From assembly GCA_040905905.1 (NCBI GenBank), contig JBBDQN010000040.1, forward strand, positions 1-64,000: DNA of 64,000 nucleotides, given 5' to 3'. The notes beneath the pieces are model-generated. The model saw only the letters and a list, made by a program, of their open reading frames with translations, was not told the origin of the DNA and did no database searches. A program made the position numbers and the translations under genes. This DNA comes from JAICND01 sp040905905 (lineage in GTDB: Bacteria > Actinomycetota > Acidimicrobiia > Spongiisociales > ZC4RG35). Below are positions 24,120 to 32,982 of the stretch, piece after piece. Within the stretch, counting starts at the first letter, position 1, and the number at the start of each line of letters is the position of its first letter.

Positions 24120-25429
24120 GCCGATTCCACCACCGTTGCCGACAACTCGGCTCCGTAGGCTCCGGTGATCTCCGCAATCAACCACTCCCCTGGTTGACCG
24201 GCATCAAGGTTGATAACCCCATCGATCTCGGGCGCCTCTCGATAAGACCGGGCTACCGGTACGCCCTCCTCGACCTGATCGACCAGTACCACGACCTTCT
24301 CTCCCACCATGGCCGCGTTGGTCCCAGCAGTGATGTCTTCCTGGATTCCTTGCAAATACCGGAGCCGCTCCTGCACGGTCTCGGGATCAACCCGGCTGTC
24401 GAGGGCAGCCGCTGGAGTGCCGTCTTCGGCCGAGTACGGGAAGAAACCGGCCCAGTCGAGACGCACCTCATCGAGAAACGACGCCAGCTCTTCGACCTCG
24501 TCGTCGGTCTCTCCAGGAAATCCGACGATGAAAGAAGATCGCAGTGCCGCCTGGGGGGAGGCCGCGCGAATCGACTCGATCAGTTCCCGGTAACTGTCGC
24601 CACCACCGGATCGTTTCATCAGACGTAGCAAGCGGGTCGAGGAGTGCTGTAGCGAGAGGTCGAAGTAGGGGGCAATGACCGGGTTGGTGCTCATCTGCTC
24701 GATCAGGGCGGGGCGGATTTCTTTTGGATACAGATAGAGAAGGCGAAGCCTGCGCAGACCCTCGATCCCATCGACCAGTTCGAGCAGCTCAACGATGCCG
24801 CCCGGGGCTTCGATGTCACGTCCATAGGCGGCCAGGTCCTGGGCGACCAGCACGACCTCGCTGACCCCATCAGCCACCAGGCCGCTGATCTCTTCGGCGA
24901 TGTTCACGGGCCGGCGGGAGCGCTGCGGCCCCCTGATCAGTGGAATCGCGCAGAACGTGCAGGGCTTGTCACAACCTTCGGCGACCTTGACGTAGGCGTA
25001 TGGAAGGGTAGGACGGGATCGGTTGACGGCATGAAGGATATCCATCACCGGGCGGCGGAAGCTGACAGGCCGCCAGCCGGTCAGACCATCGAGGGTGGAG
25101 ACCAACTCGCCGTACCGGTCGAGACCGAGTACCGCATCGACTTCCGGCAACGCCTGTTCGACCTCGACCCCGAAACGTTGTGCCATGCATCCCAGCACGA
25201 TCGTTTTGGCATCGGGCCGTTTGTTGTCCTGCATCTCAAGGATGGTCTCGACCGACTCGCGCCGGGCATCCTCGATAAAGGCACAGGTGTTCACCATGAC
25301 CACGTCTGCCGCCTCGGGCGAAGCGGCAGACTCGTAACCCGCCTCGGCCAGCATCGCCTCGAGTTTCTCCGAATCGACCTGGTTTTTGGCGCAACCGAGC
25401 GTGGTCAGCCAGACAGTGGGGGCAGACAT
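24116..25429 (-). CDS. rimO: Ribosomal protein S12 methylthiotransferase
   Basis: Radical-SAM enzyme that adds a methylthio group to an Asp of ribosomal protein S12. The 437-residue product starts with the RimO signature TTLGCAKNQVDSE, has auxiliary Cys in VNTCAFIEDA and LGCMAQR, the radical-SAM ligands in GCDKPCTFCAIP and a C-terminal TRAM domain. It is related to MiaB at 5212, but GCAKNQVDSE and CAFI are typical of RimO. Confidence 0.95.
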   Translation of the reverse strand: MSAPTVWLTTLGCAKNQVDSEKLEAMLAEAGYESAASPEAADVVMVNTCAFIEDARRESVETILEMQDNKRPDAKTIVLGCMAQRFGVEVEQALPEVDAVLGLDRYGELVSTLDGLTGWRPVSFRRPVMDILHAVNRSRPTLPYAYVKVAEGCDKPCTFCAIPLIRGPQRSRRPVNIAEEISGLVADGVSEVVLVAQDLAAYGRDIEAPGGIVELLELVDGIEGLRRLRLLYLYPKEIRPALIEQMSTNPVIAPYFDLSLQHSSTRLLRLMKRSGGGDSYRELIESIRAASPQAALRSSFIVGFPGETDDEVEELASFLDEVRLDWAGFFPYSAEDGTPAAALDSRVDPETVQERLRYLQGIQEDITAGTNAAMVGEKVVVLVDQVEEGVPVARSYREAPEIDGVINLDAGQPGEWLIAEITGAYGAELSATVVESA

Positions 25430-25460
25430 GGGTAGATCGAAGTCTACGGAGTTCCCGCAG

Positions 25461-25961
25461 TCAGGCCAGACGGCGGTAGCGGCCCCGGAAGTAGATCAGG
25501 GGGTCGTCTACCTCCCCGAGGTGGAGGTCTTCGATCTGTCCGATCATCAGGATCTGGGTCCCGACCGCCATGGTTGACTCCAAGCGGCACCCCGCCCAGG
25601 TGTCAAAACCACCCAGCCGAGGCCCCCAGGCGGTTTCGATCACGTCCAAACCGGCAAACAGCCCTCCCGGGGATGGAGCAATCTCGGCAAAGCGGTCGGA
25701 GAGGGCGCGGTGTTCGTTCTCGCCAACGTGCATCACGAAGCGTCTGGTCTCGTCGACCGCGTGGCGAAAGTCGGCGCTGTCGCTGATCGCCATCACCACC
25801 CGCGGTGGCTCGCCTTCCACCACCAGTACCGCCGAGGCGGTCATCCCGTCGCTGCCGGCGGTGACAATCGTCACCGGGCCGACCAGACGACCTCGCAACC
25901 GACGGGCCGGGTCCCGGTCCGCCGGCGGAGTTTGGAAGGGGTGTTCGCTGTGAATGGTCAT
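25461..25961 (-). CDS. Flavin reductase-like domain protein
   Basis: The 166-residue product resembles the FMN-binding flavin reductase family: VTIVTAGSDGMTASAVLVV near the N-terminus, PPRVVMAISDSAD, and a C-terminal IYFRGRYRRL. Such proteins bind FMN and either reduce it with NAD(P)H for a partner monooxygenase or act as flavoproteins of unknown substrate. No monooxygenase partner is seen nearby. It overlaps the PHP gene start by four bases. Confidence 0.8.
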   Translation of the reverse strand: MTIHSEHPFQTPPADRDPARRLRGRLVGPVTIVTAGSDGMTASAVLVVEGEPPRVVMAISDSADFRHAVDETRRFVMHVGENEHRALSDRFAEIAPSPGGLFAGLDVIETAWGPRLGGFDTWAGCRLESTMAVGTQILMIGQIEDLHLGEVDDPLIYFRGRYRRLA

Positions 25962-26860
25962 GACCGCTCGATCGAGGTCAACAATGGCACTTCAAACGGC
26001 CGCCGTGACTCGAAGCGAAGATGCTCCGTGTAGCCGGCGGCGCGGGCAGCCTCCACCACCTCATCATGGGCATGGCCGGCGTCTTCTGGGTGATGGGCGT
26101 CGCTGGCCAGGGTGACCTTGACTCCGGCGCCGTGGAACATCTTGAGAAACGTCGGTGACGGGTAGACCTCGCCAACCGGTCGCCGTAGACCCTGGCTCGA
26201 CACCTCCACCGAAGTGCCGGTGCGAGCGGCCGCATTGACCACGCGTTCGTACAGGTGGGTAGGTTCGGTAGCGGGCCGGTAGCCGTATTTCTTGCAGACG
26301 TCGACATGGGCAAGGACATCCACCGCCCCTCGTTCGGCAAGGTCGACGACCAGGGCGAAGTAGTCCTCCCACGACTGATCGACACCGCGCCGGTCGAATT
26401 CGTAGGTGACATCCCCAGAGTCGATGGACCAGGCGCCGACCCAATGAACCGAGCCGATCAGATAGTCAAACGGATAAGGCGCGAGAAAGTCGAGAACTGC
26501 GTCGACGGTCTGGGGGAAGAAATCGACCTCGAGCCCGAGTTTGACCGGGAGCCCTCCCTCCTTGGCCGCCTGCACGGCCTCGACGTAGCTCTCGATCGAC
26601 AGGGTGCGGTCGTCTGCGACCATCTGGGCAGCCTGGGCGGAGAGGTCCGAACGCCAGTCCCACTCCCAAAACGGCCCGAGCACGTCATTGGCTTCGACAC
26701 ACCGATAGAGATGCTCGGTGAATCCCAGCTCGGTCACTCCCCGTTCAGCCGCGAACTCAACATATGACTCGATCAGGCCTGGTGGGTACTGCCCGGTCGG
26801 CGGCGCCGCCCGATGGGTGTCGCCAGCATGAGGATGAAGGTGCAGGTGGTAGTCGGACAC
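25958..26860 (-). CDS. PHP-domain phosphoesterase, histidinol-phosphatase-like
   Basis: The 300-residue product starts with the metal-binding motif DYHLHLHPHAGD and keeps later PHP motifs: GFTEHLYRC, IGSVHWV, VLAHVDVCKKYG and LASDAHHPEDAGH. This pattern matches the HisK-type histidinol phosphatase, the eighth step of histidine synthesis, but other PHP phosphatases share it and no other his gene is in the window. It lies in a tight run with the flavin reductase and a small gene two bases upstream. Confidence 0.82.
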   Translation of the reverse strand: MSDYHLHLHPHAGDTHRAAPPTGQYPPGLIESYVEFAAERGVTELGFTEHLYRCVEANDVLGPFWEWDWRSDLSAQAAQMVADDRTLSIESYVEAVQAAKEGGLPVKLGLEVDFFPQTVDAVLDFLAPYPFDYLIGSVHWVGAWSIDSGDVTYEFDRRGVDQSWEDYFALVVDLAERGAVDVLAHVDVCKKYGYRPATEPTHLYERVVNAAARTGTSVEVSSQGLRRPVGEVYPSPTFLKMFHGAGVKVTLASDAHHPEDAGHAHDEVVEAARAAGYTEHLRFESRRPFEVPLLTSIERS

Positions 26861-26862
26861 GC

Positions 26863-27138
26863 TCAGACACCCCGGGCAGCTTCGACCAGGCCTTGCAGCG
26901 GACCGGGGCCTACGGCGTCTGCCAGCGTGTTCCAGGTGGCGTCGGTCAGTTCACCAGTGCTTTCCAACTGGGCGGCTGCGAGATGGACCGCATCGGCGAG
27001 GGCGCCAAACAGGCCCACCTGGTCCCGTTCCACCGCGGTAGAAATCGCCATCCGGGCCGCGGCTGGATCCTTGCGTCCGAGGGCTTCAATGGCCCGCTCG
27101 GCGGCGTTCAGGGCCTGGCGCTGGAGATGTCCGTCCAT
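26863..27138 (-). CDS. Small helical protein of unknown function
   Basis: The 91-residue product is Ala/Leu-rich and predicted helical, with no cysteine and no transmembrane segment; I recognise no family. It is accepted as a gene because it ends two bases before the PHP gene, is in the same direction and fills the space between that gene and the GAPDH-like gene. ATG at 27138 follows TTCCGGA, a weak ribosome site. Confidence 0.55.
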   Translation of the reverse strand: MDGHLQRQALNAAERAIEALGRKDPAAARMAISTAVERDQVGLFGALADAVHLAAAQLESTGELTDATWNTLADAVGPGPLQGLVEAARGV

Positions 27139-27172
27139 TCCGGAAGGATAAGGCGGGTAGACGACCGCTTGG

Positions 27173-28228
27173 TCACACCTCGGCGAACAGATAGGGACGG
27201 ATGATGTCGATGCGGTCGTCGACCTCGGCGGGATGGAGGTACCAGAGAGTGGCGGTCAGGCTGGAAAGCAGCGGATTGCCGTCCTGGGGCGTGAAGCAGA
27301 ATCCCACCAGGGTGTTGCCGTTGCGAACCGTCAGAGTGTCGACCGCAACGACGGTCTGGGAGAGGATCCGACCGAAATAGCCGTGGTCGCGTCCGAAGGA
27401 GAACACCGAGTTGGTCGACTTCTTGTAGGTGATCGCCACCCGCTTGTTGGCGGCCAACCGATCCCGGACCTCGTCAAGGGTGATGTCGCGGTCGAGAGTC
27501 AGGGAGAAGTGCATGGCATGCATGTACTGGCTGTTCATCTTGAGGGCCGACGAGAACAAATTGAGGTCGTAGCCGATGGTCTCAAAGAGCTCATGGGCAT
27601 CGCGGGCGTGGTGGGTCCCAAACCGGTCGTCTTTATGCTTTTCGACCGTGGGCGATGGGGCAAATCCAGAATCCTGGCTGATGTCGTTGGAGCGGCGGAT
27701 ACAGATGAACCGCCCATCGGTCAGATGGTTGGTTCCGTCCTCGTCCATAGCCAGCGTTTTGACCAACACGGCGATGGTGTGCGTGTTGCAGGAGACGATA
27801 TGGAGGAAACGATCCTCGCCGTGGACGAGTGCCTCGTCGTTGATGCCGCGGGCATACATCTTGCCGAACCCATATTCGCTGCCCTGGGCCAGGAACCCCA
27901 AGGGGTAGGGCGCCGATTCGTAGAAGTCGGTCTTGTTGTCGTTGCCGACCGGAGTGCAGTCGATCACCACCTTGGCGCGTTCGATGGCCTCGCGGGTTTC
28001 GAACTTGGGAGCGTGGCCGAGTTCCTCGAAGGTGGTCCGTTTGTCCTCGTCCACAACCAGGACCGCTCCTCGCCGTACGAGGTCGTTGACCTTGCCCCGC
28101 TCGGTGATGAGGGGAGAGCGCTTGTGAAACGTCACCTCATCGATGCCGAAGTCGTGTTTGTGATCGGCCAGCAACCCAATGAGGGGCTCACCGATGGTTC
28201 CGGTTCCGACTACGTGAACGATATTCAT
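27173..28228 (-). CDS. Type II (archaeal-like) glyceraldehyde-3-phosphate dehydrogenase-related protein
   Basis: The 351-residue product begins MNIVHVVGTGTIGEPLIGLL, a Rossmann start, followed by AKVVIDCTPVGN and a catalytic-type Cys in HIVSCNTHT. This order matches phosphorylating type II GAPDH of archaea, not the usual bacterial type I with its ASCTTN motif. Similarity is by motif only, so a related dehydrogenase with another aldehyde substrate is possible. ATG at 28228 was chosen because the nucleotide-binding fold starts there. It lies 13 bases after aceA, so it probably belongs to the aceB-aceA transcript. Confidence 0.62.
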   Translation of the reverse strand: MNIVHVVGTGTIGEPLIGLLADHKHDFGIDEVTFHKRSPLITERGKVNDLVRRGAVLVVDEDKRTTFEELGHAPKFETREAIERAKVVIDCTPVGNDNKTDFYESAPYPLGFLAQGSEYGFGKMYARGINDEALVHGEDRFLHIVSCNTHTIAVLVKTLAMDEDGTNHLTDGRFICIRRSNDISQDSGFAPSPTVEKHKDDRFGTHHARDAHELFETIGYDLNLFSSALKMNSQYMHAMHFSLTLDRDITLDEVRDRLAANKRVAITYKKSTNSVFSFGRDHGYFGRILSQTVVAVDTLTVRNGNTLVGFCFTPQDGNPLLSSLTATLWYLHPAEVDDRIDIIRPYLFAEV

Positions 28229-28241
28229 GGGTGCTCCCAGT

Positions 28242-29522
28242 TTAGAACTGTTCAGCCTCCGTGCTTCCACGCAAAGCCAGCGTGGAGGCATCGCCGCCTC
28301 CGATCACGGTCGACACCCGATCGAAATACCCGGCCCCAACCTCACGCTGGTGCCTGGTGGCGGAGTAACCCTCCGGTTCGAGACCGAACTCGCGCTCCTG
28401 GAGCTCCACGTATGCGGGCATGCCCAAAGCGGCGTACTTCTTGGCCAGCTCGAACATCGAGGCATTGAGCGCGTGGAAACCAGCCAGGGTGATGAACTGG
28501 AATTTGTAGCCCATCGCCCCCAACTCCTTCTGGAACGAGGCGATGGTCGGCTCGTCGAGGTTCTGGCGCCAGTTGAACGACGGCGAGCAGTTGTAGGCCA
28601 GCATCTTTCCCGGGAACTCGTCATGGATAGCCGCGGCGAAGCTACGGGCCTCGGCCAGGTCGGGGCGGGCGGTTTCACACCACAACAGGTCAGCGTAGGG
28701 CGCGTATGACAGCGCCCGGGAGATCGCCTGGTCGAGACCATCCCTCACCCTGAAGAACCCTTCGGCTGTCCTTTCCCCTGTACAGAACTCCTGGTCGCGA
28801 GGGTCGATATCGGAGGTCAGGAGATTGGCGCTGTTGGCGTCGGTGCGGGCCACGATGATGGTGGGAACGTCGAGTACGTCGGAGGCAAGACGGGCGGCGT
28901 TGAGAGTCCGGATGTGCTGGGTGGTGGGGACCAGAACCTTGCCTCCCATGTGCCCGCACTTCTTCTCCGAGGCAAGCTGGTCTTCGAAGTGGACTCCCGC
29001 TGCCCCCGCTTCGATGAAAGCTTTGGTCAACTCGTAGACGTTGAGCGCACCACCGAATCCCGCCTCACCGTCGGCGATGATCGGGGCGAACCAATCGATG
29101 GATTCATCCCCCTCCGACCAGTGAATCTGATCGGCGCGGCGAAGTGCGTTGTTGATCCGGCGCACCAGGGCAGGCGCCGAGTTGGCCGGGTAGAGCGATT
29201 GGTCGGGATAGACCTGTTCGGCCAGGTTGGCATCGCCGGCCACCTGCCAGCCCGAGAGGTAAATGGCTCGCAAACCGGCTTTGACCATCTGTACCGCCTG
29301 GCCACCAGAGATGGCGCCCAGGGCATTGACGTATTCGTTGCCTTCGAGCAGGTCCCACAGCTTCTCGGACGTGACCCGGGCCAGGGTGTACTGCTCGCGC
29401 AACGACCCCCGGAGACCCACCACGTCTGCCGGTTCGTAGTCGCGCTTGACTCCTTCCCACCTACGGTTGTTGACCCATTCCTTGCTGAGCTGTTCGACTT
29501 CGGCGTTGTCTTCTACGGCCAT
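28242..29522 (-). CDS. aceA: Isocitrate lyase
   Basis: Splits isocitrate into succinate and glyoxylate, the first step of the glyoxylate shunt. The 426-residue product has the catalytic KKCGHMGGK, upstream SGWQVAGDANLAEQVYPDQS, and WCETARPDLAEA further on. ATG at 29522 has AGGAGACAAGAA before it; the frame is open to 29726, but those residues lie inside aceB. It follows aceB by 11 bases. Confidence 0.97.
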   Translation of the reverse strand: MAVEDNAEVEQLSKEWVNNRRWEGVKRDYEPADVVGLRGSLREQYTLARVTSEKLWDLLEGNEYVNALGAISGGQAVQMVKAGLRAIYLSGWQVAGDANLAEQVYPDQSLYPANSAPALVRRINNALRRADQIHWSEGDESIDWFAPIIADGEAGFGGALNVYELTKAFIEAGAAGVHFEDQLASEKKCGHMGGKVLVPTTQHIRTLNAARLASDVLDVPTIIVARTDANSANLLTSDIDPRDQEFCTGERTAEGFFRVRDGLDQAISRALSYAPYADLLWCETARPDLAEARSFAAAIHDEFPGKMLAYNCSPSFNWRQNLDEPTIASFQKELGAMGYKFQFITLAGFHALNASMFELAKKYAALGMPAYVELQEREFGLEPEGYSATRHQREVGAGYFDRVSTVIGGGDASTLALRGSTEAEQF

Positions 29523-29533
29523 TTCTTGTCTCC

Positions 29534-31048
29534 TCAGTCGATCAACCCGTACGCGGGCAATGTCAGGAACTCTATGAAGTCGTCGGCGAGGGCGACCTCT
29601 TCGAAGACCTTCCAGGCAGCTGACGTGTCGAGAGGGATTCGAGCCATCTCCTCCTGGGCCAGGCTTCTCACCAGGGCGCGGTCGACTAGTCGACCGTCCT
29701 CCAGGCGCGCTCCCCCGTGCACCCACTGCCAGATCTGGCTGCGGGAGATTTCGGCGGTGGCGACGTCCTCCATGAGGTTGTCGATGGCGGCCGCCCCCGT
29801 CCCCCCCAGCCAGGAGGCGAGGTAGTGGATGCCAGCCCGCAAGTTGGTTCTCACCCCGGCTTCGGTGATCTTGGCGTCGGGAATGGTGAAGTCGAGGAGG
29901 TCTGCGGCACCCGCCGCGACATCCTCGCGCAGCCGATCCATTTGGTCGGGCCGATCGCCAAGCACGGCGTCGAAACAGGCCTGCGCAACCGGCACCAGGT
30001 CAGGGTGCGCAACCCAGGTCCCGTCAAAGCCCTGACCGGCTTCCCGGGTTTTGTCGGCCTCCACGTTCGCCAGGGCGGTTTCGGTCACCGCCGGATCTCG
30101 CCGGTTGGGGATGAAGGCGGCCATGCCACCGATAGCCTGGGCGTGGTGGCGGTGACACGTCGCCACGAGTAGCTCCGAATAGCTCCGCATGAACGGCACG
30201 GTCATGGTGATCTGGCTGCGATCCGGCAGCAGAAACCCGGGGCGATCTCGCCGCACCTTGATGGTGGAGAAGATGTAGTCCCACCTACCGGCGTTGAGAC
30301 CGGCCGAATGCTCCCTCAACTCAAAGAGGATCTCGTCCATCTCGAACGCCGCCGGAAGGGTCTCGATCAAGACTGTCGCCTTGATGGTGCCTGGTGCGAT
30401 ACCGAGCCGTTCCTGGGCAAAGACAAAGACGTCGTTCCACAACCTGGCCTCCAGGTGACTCTCCAGCTTCGGGAGGTAGAGGTAGGGCCCGCTCCCCGCT
30501 TCGAGGGCGGCGCGGCCACCGTGAAACATGTACAGCCCGAAGTCAAACAGCGAAGCCGACACCATTTCGTCGTCGATCAGAACATGCTTTTCTGGGAGGT
30601 GCCACCCGCGCGGGCGCACAAAGAGCCGGGCTGGATTGTCATTGAGGCGATAGGACTTCTCGGGCGTGTCGAGACTCAGGGTGCCGCGATAGGCCTCAAC
30701 CAGGTTCGCCTGACCCGATACCAGGTTGTCCCAGGTGGGCGTCGTGGCGTCCTCGAAATCGGCCATGAACACCCGCGCGCCCGAGTTGAGGGCATTGATC
30801 ATCATCTTGGCGTCGACAGGGCCGGTGATCTCGACCCGGCGGTCGGCGATTTCGGTGGGGATCGGAGCCACCTCGAAAGATCGATGTGGACCCGGGGCTG
30901 GCGGGATCAAGAGTTGGCGTGGACGACGGGCCTCCAACAACGTTGCCCTGTTGGGTTGGAAGTTCCGGTGGAGTTCTGCCACAAACTCCAATGCCTCGGT
31001 AGAAGCGATGACGCCCGCAGGTGCCAGCAGCTCGACCTTTTCCGCCAT
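29534..31048 (-). CDS. aceB: Malate synthase A
   Basis: Condenses glyoxylate with acetyl-CoA to malate. The 504-residue product is of A-type length and has FMADFEDATTPTWDN, RPRGWHLPEKH, a TVLIETLPAAFEMDEIL stretch, and GMAAFIPNRRDP. It leads an operon with aceA and the GAPDH-like gene. A RamB-like regulator gene, apparently frameshifted, starts 73 bases away on the other strand. Confidence 0.97.
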   Translation of the reverse strand: MAEKVELLAPAGVIASTEALEFVAELHRNFQPNRATLLEARRPRQLLIPPAPGPHRSFEVAPIPTEIADRRVEITGPVDAKMMINALNSGARVFMADFEDATTPTWDNLVSGQANLVEAYRGTLSLDTPEKSYRLNDNPARLFVRPRGWHLPEKHVLIDDEMVSASLFDFGLYMFHGGRAALEAGSGPYLYLPKLESHLEARLWNDVFVFAQERLGIAPGTIKATVLIETLPAAFEMDEILFELREHSAGLNAGRWDYIFSTIKVRRDRPGFLLPDRSQITMTVPFMRSYSELLVATCHRHHAQAIGGMAAFIPNRRDPAVTETALANVEADKTREAGQGFDGTWVAHPDLVPVAQACFDAVLGDRPDQMDRLREDVAAGAADLLDFTIPDAKITEAGVRTNLRAGIHYLASWLGGTGAAAIDNLMEDVATAEISRSQIWQWVHGGARLEDGRLVDRALVRSLAQEEMARIPLDTSAAWKVFEEVALADDFIEFLTLPAYGLID

Positions 31049-31097
31049 AATGTCTTATTCTCTTAGAAATAGTTGAGCATTGACCCTAATCTTGCCT

Positions 31098-31115
31098 CAA
31101 ACTTCGATGAAACTT
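31098..31115. promoter_or_regulatory. Paired AAACTT repeats, candidate RamB-type operator
   Basis: AAACTT occurs at 31099-31104 and again at 31110-31115, 11 bases apart, in the short divergent region between aceB and the RamB-like gene. Corynebacterium RamB sites, as I recall, centre on AAAGTTTGCAAA-like sequences, so a partial match is plausible but not strong. Confidence 0.4.
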
Positions 31116-31120
31116 TCGTT

Positions 31121-32586
31121 ATGACCAATACACCGATGAACTTCGACGCCGTCACTTTTGGACACCGGGTGCGGCATTTCCGCAAGCGGAAGGGACTGAC
31201 CCTCGATCAGCTCGGCGGCCTGGTCGACCGACCGGCCCCGTTTTATCCCTGGTCGAGAACGGCAAAAAAGAACCTCGCCTGAGCCAGATCTCTGCGCTTG
31301 CCACCGCCCTGGGAGTCACGATCGAGGAACTGCTGTCCTTGGAAGCTCCCAATCGCCGCGCCCAACTCGAAATCGAGCTGGCGCGATACCAGACTCGCTT
31401 TCAAGAGCTCGATCTCCCCTATCTGCGCTCCTCAGCCCGACTTTCCGACGAGACCCTCAGCCATCTCGTCTCGCTATACCGGGTCCTGGCTGAGACCGGT
31501 GGACCGGGACCGGTGACGGCAGGCGAGGTTCGCCGGATCAACGGGGAGATGACTGCCGAGCTCAAAGCTGTCGATGGTTACCTGGCGGAGGTAGAAGAAG
31601 TAGCCGTCGGCGCCCTGACTCGAGCCGGTTACGGCGGGACTGGCGCTCTCTCCTCCCGTCACATTCTCGATCTGGCTGCTCTCGCCGGTTTTGAGATCAA
31701 ACCAATCGAGGACATCCCGGCGTCGCTGCGATCTGTCACCGATCTGGTGAACAAGGTCATCTACATCGCCCAGCGCAATGAGCTTCGCACCCGGCAGGCT
31801 CGCAAGGCGATTCTGCAAACCCTGGCCCGCACTTATCTCGACCTGGAAGAACCCGCCGACTACGACGAATTCCTCCGCCACCGACGCCTCACCGCCTATT
31901 TCGCCTCGGCGGTACTGGTACCCGAGCAGCCGGCCACTGCCCTTTTGGTCGACTCCCAGCGCCGCCGCGACCTGTCGGTAGAGGATCTGCGCGAACTCTT
32001 CTACGTATCTTTCCAGACCGCCGCCCATCGCATGATCAATCTCGCCACCACCCATCTGGGGATACAGACCCACCTGATGGTTAGCGACGAAGAGGGAGTT
32101 GCCTTGAAGGCGTATGAGAACGACAACGTCCCCTTCCCGCGAGACGAGGACGGTGGAGTGGAGGCCCAGCGACTATGCCGGGAATGGTCGGCCCGGGCAG
32201 CTTTCGCCTCGACCGACAAGTTCACCCTTCGGTACCAATACACCGACACCCCGGCCGGCACCTACTTCTGTTCGACCTATGTCGATCCCGACCCCAACAC
32301 AGCGACCGCCGTAACCTTCGGGGTGGGGTTTGACGACGCCCAGTATCTCCGTGGACGCGATTCTTCCAACCGCCGCCGGTCCAATTGCCCCGATGGGGCC
32401 TGTTGCCGGCGACCCAGCCGGGAGCTGGGTCTGCGCTGGGAGGGCAAGATCGTGGCCTCACCCCGGGCCCAGGCACGGATCATCGGGATGCTCGCTCCTG
32501 ACCCCTACCCCAAGCTCGACCTGGCCGAGATCTACGAACTGGTCGAACGCCACCAGCCGCGCCCCGCTCCGACCGCTGACCATTAG
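31121..32586 (+). pseudogene. RamB/ScfR-like XRE regulator with a frameshift in its HTH domain
   Basis: The start (31121, MTNTPMNFDAVTFGHRVRHF) opens an XRE helix-turn-helix, but after DRPAPF the frame is lost at 31241-31246 (TTTTAT). Reading on in the minus-one frame restores LSLVENGKKEPRLSQISALA and a long open frame to 32586 with the acyl-CoA regulator C-terminal regions (ImmA/IrrE-like middle, GVGFDDAQYLRGRD, SNCPDGACCRR). One extra T in the TTTT run would repair the gene to about 488 residues. RamB controls the glyoxylate shunt in Corynebacterium, and this gene faces aceB. It is a true mutation, or a homopolymer sequencing error. Confidence 0.8.
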
Positions 32587-32639
32587 GCCCAGCGCCCCAT
32601 TCACCAGAACTTGCCGAAAACCGGCTGTGAGCTAGCTTT

Positions 32640-32975
32640 ATGAGACCCATGCAACAGTTCAATGGTTCGTTGCGGATGCCAGGCGAGGTGGGGCCCGGGT
32701 TGCGTGTGCTCATTGACCTCACCGATGGGGGCAACATCCATATCTCTGCCGCTACCGATGTCATCGGCGACTGGCCGATCCAACAGGTCGGGATCCGCGC
32801 CGCCGACGACGGTTTTCACCTGCAGGCGGAGGGCGACGAGGTGATCATTCGCACAGACAACGACCCGGCGTTTGCCGTGGCGGTGGGTCTGCGCAACGCC
32901 CCCACTCTTCTGCGCCGGCAGATGTCGGAGCTTCTCCGCCATGACCCGGTTTGGCACGAAAAAGCTCTGGACTGA
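32640..32975 (+). CDS. Small protein of unknown function
   Basis: The 111-residue product (alternative start ATG at 32649) has a predicted beta-rich first half (VLIDLTDGGNIHISAATDVI, QQVGIRAADDGFHL) and a helical end. No transmembrane segment or cysteine. I know no name for it; actinobacteria carry similar small proteins with a pleckstrin-like or MafB-like fold, but I cannot tell. It is convergent with the E2 gene and ends 7 bases before that stop. Confidence 0.55.
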   Translation: MRPMQQFNGSLRMPGEVGPGLRVLIDLTDGGNIHISAATDVIGDWPIQQVGIRAADDGFHLQAEGDEVIIRTDNDPAFAVAVGLRNAPTLLRRQMSELLRHDPVWHEKALD

Positions 32976-32982
32976 GAAGACC

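Noticed and set aside
27233..28468. 411-codon plus-strand open frame
   Set aside because: It is opposite the GAPDH-like and aceA genes; composition is that of a shadow frame.
31238..31250. Programmed -1 frameshift as explanation of the RamB-like gene
   Set aside because: The sequence CGTTTTAT is a poor slippery heptamer and I see no downstream stimulatory stem; a simple indel is more likely.
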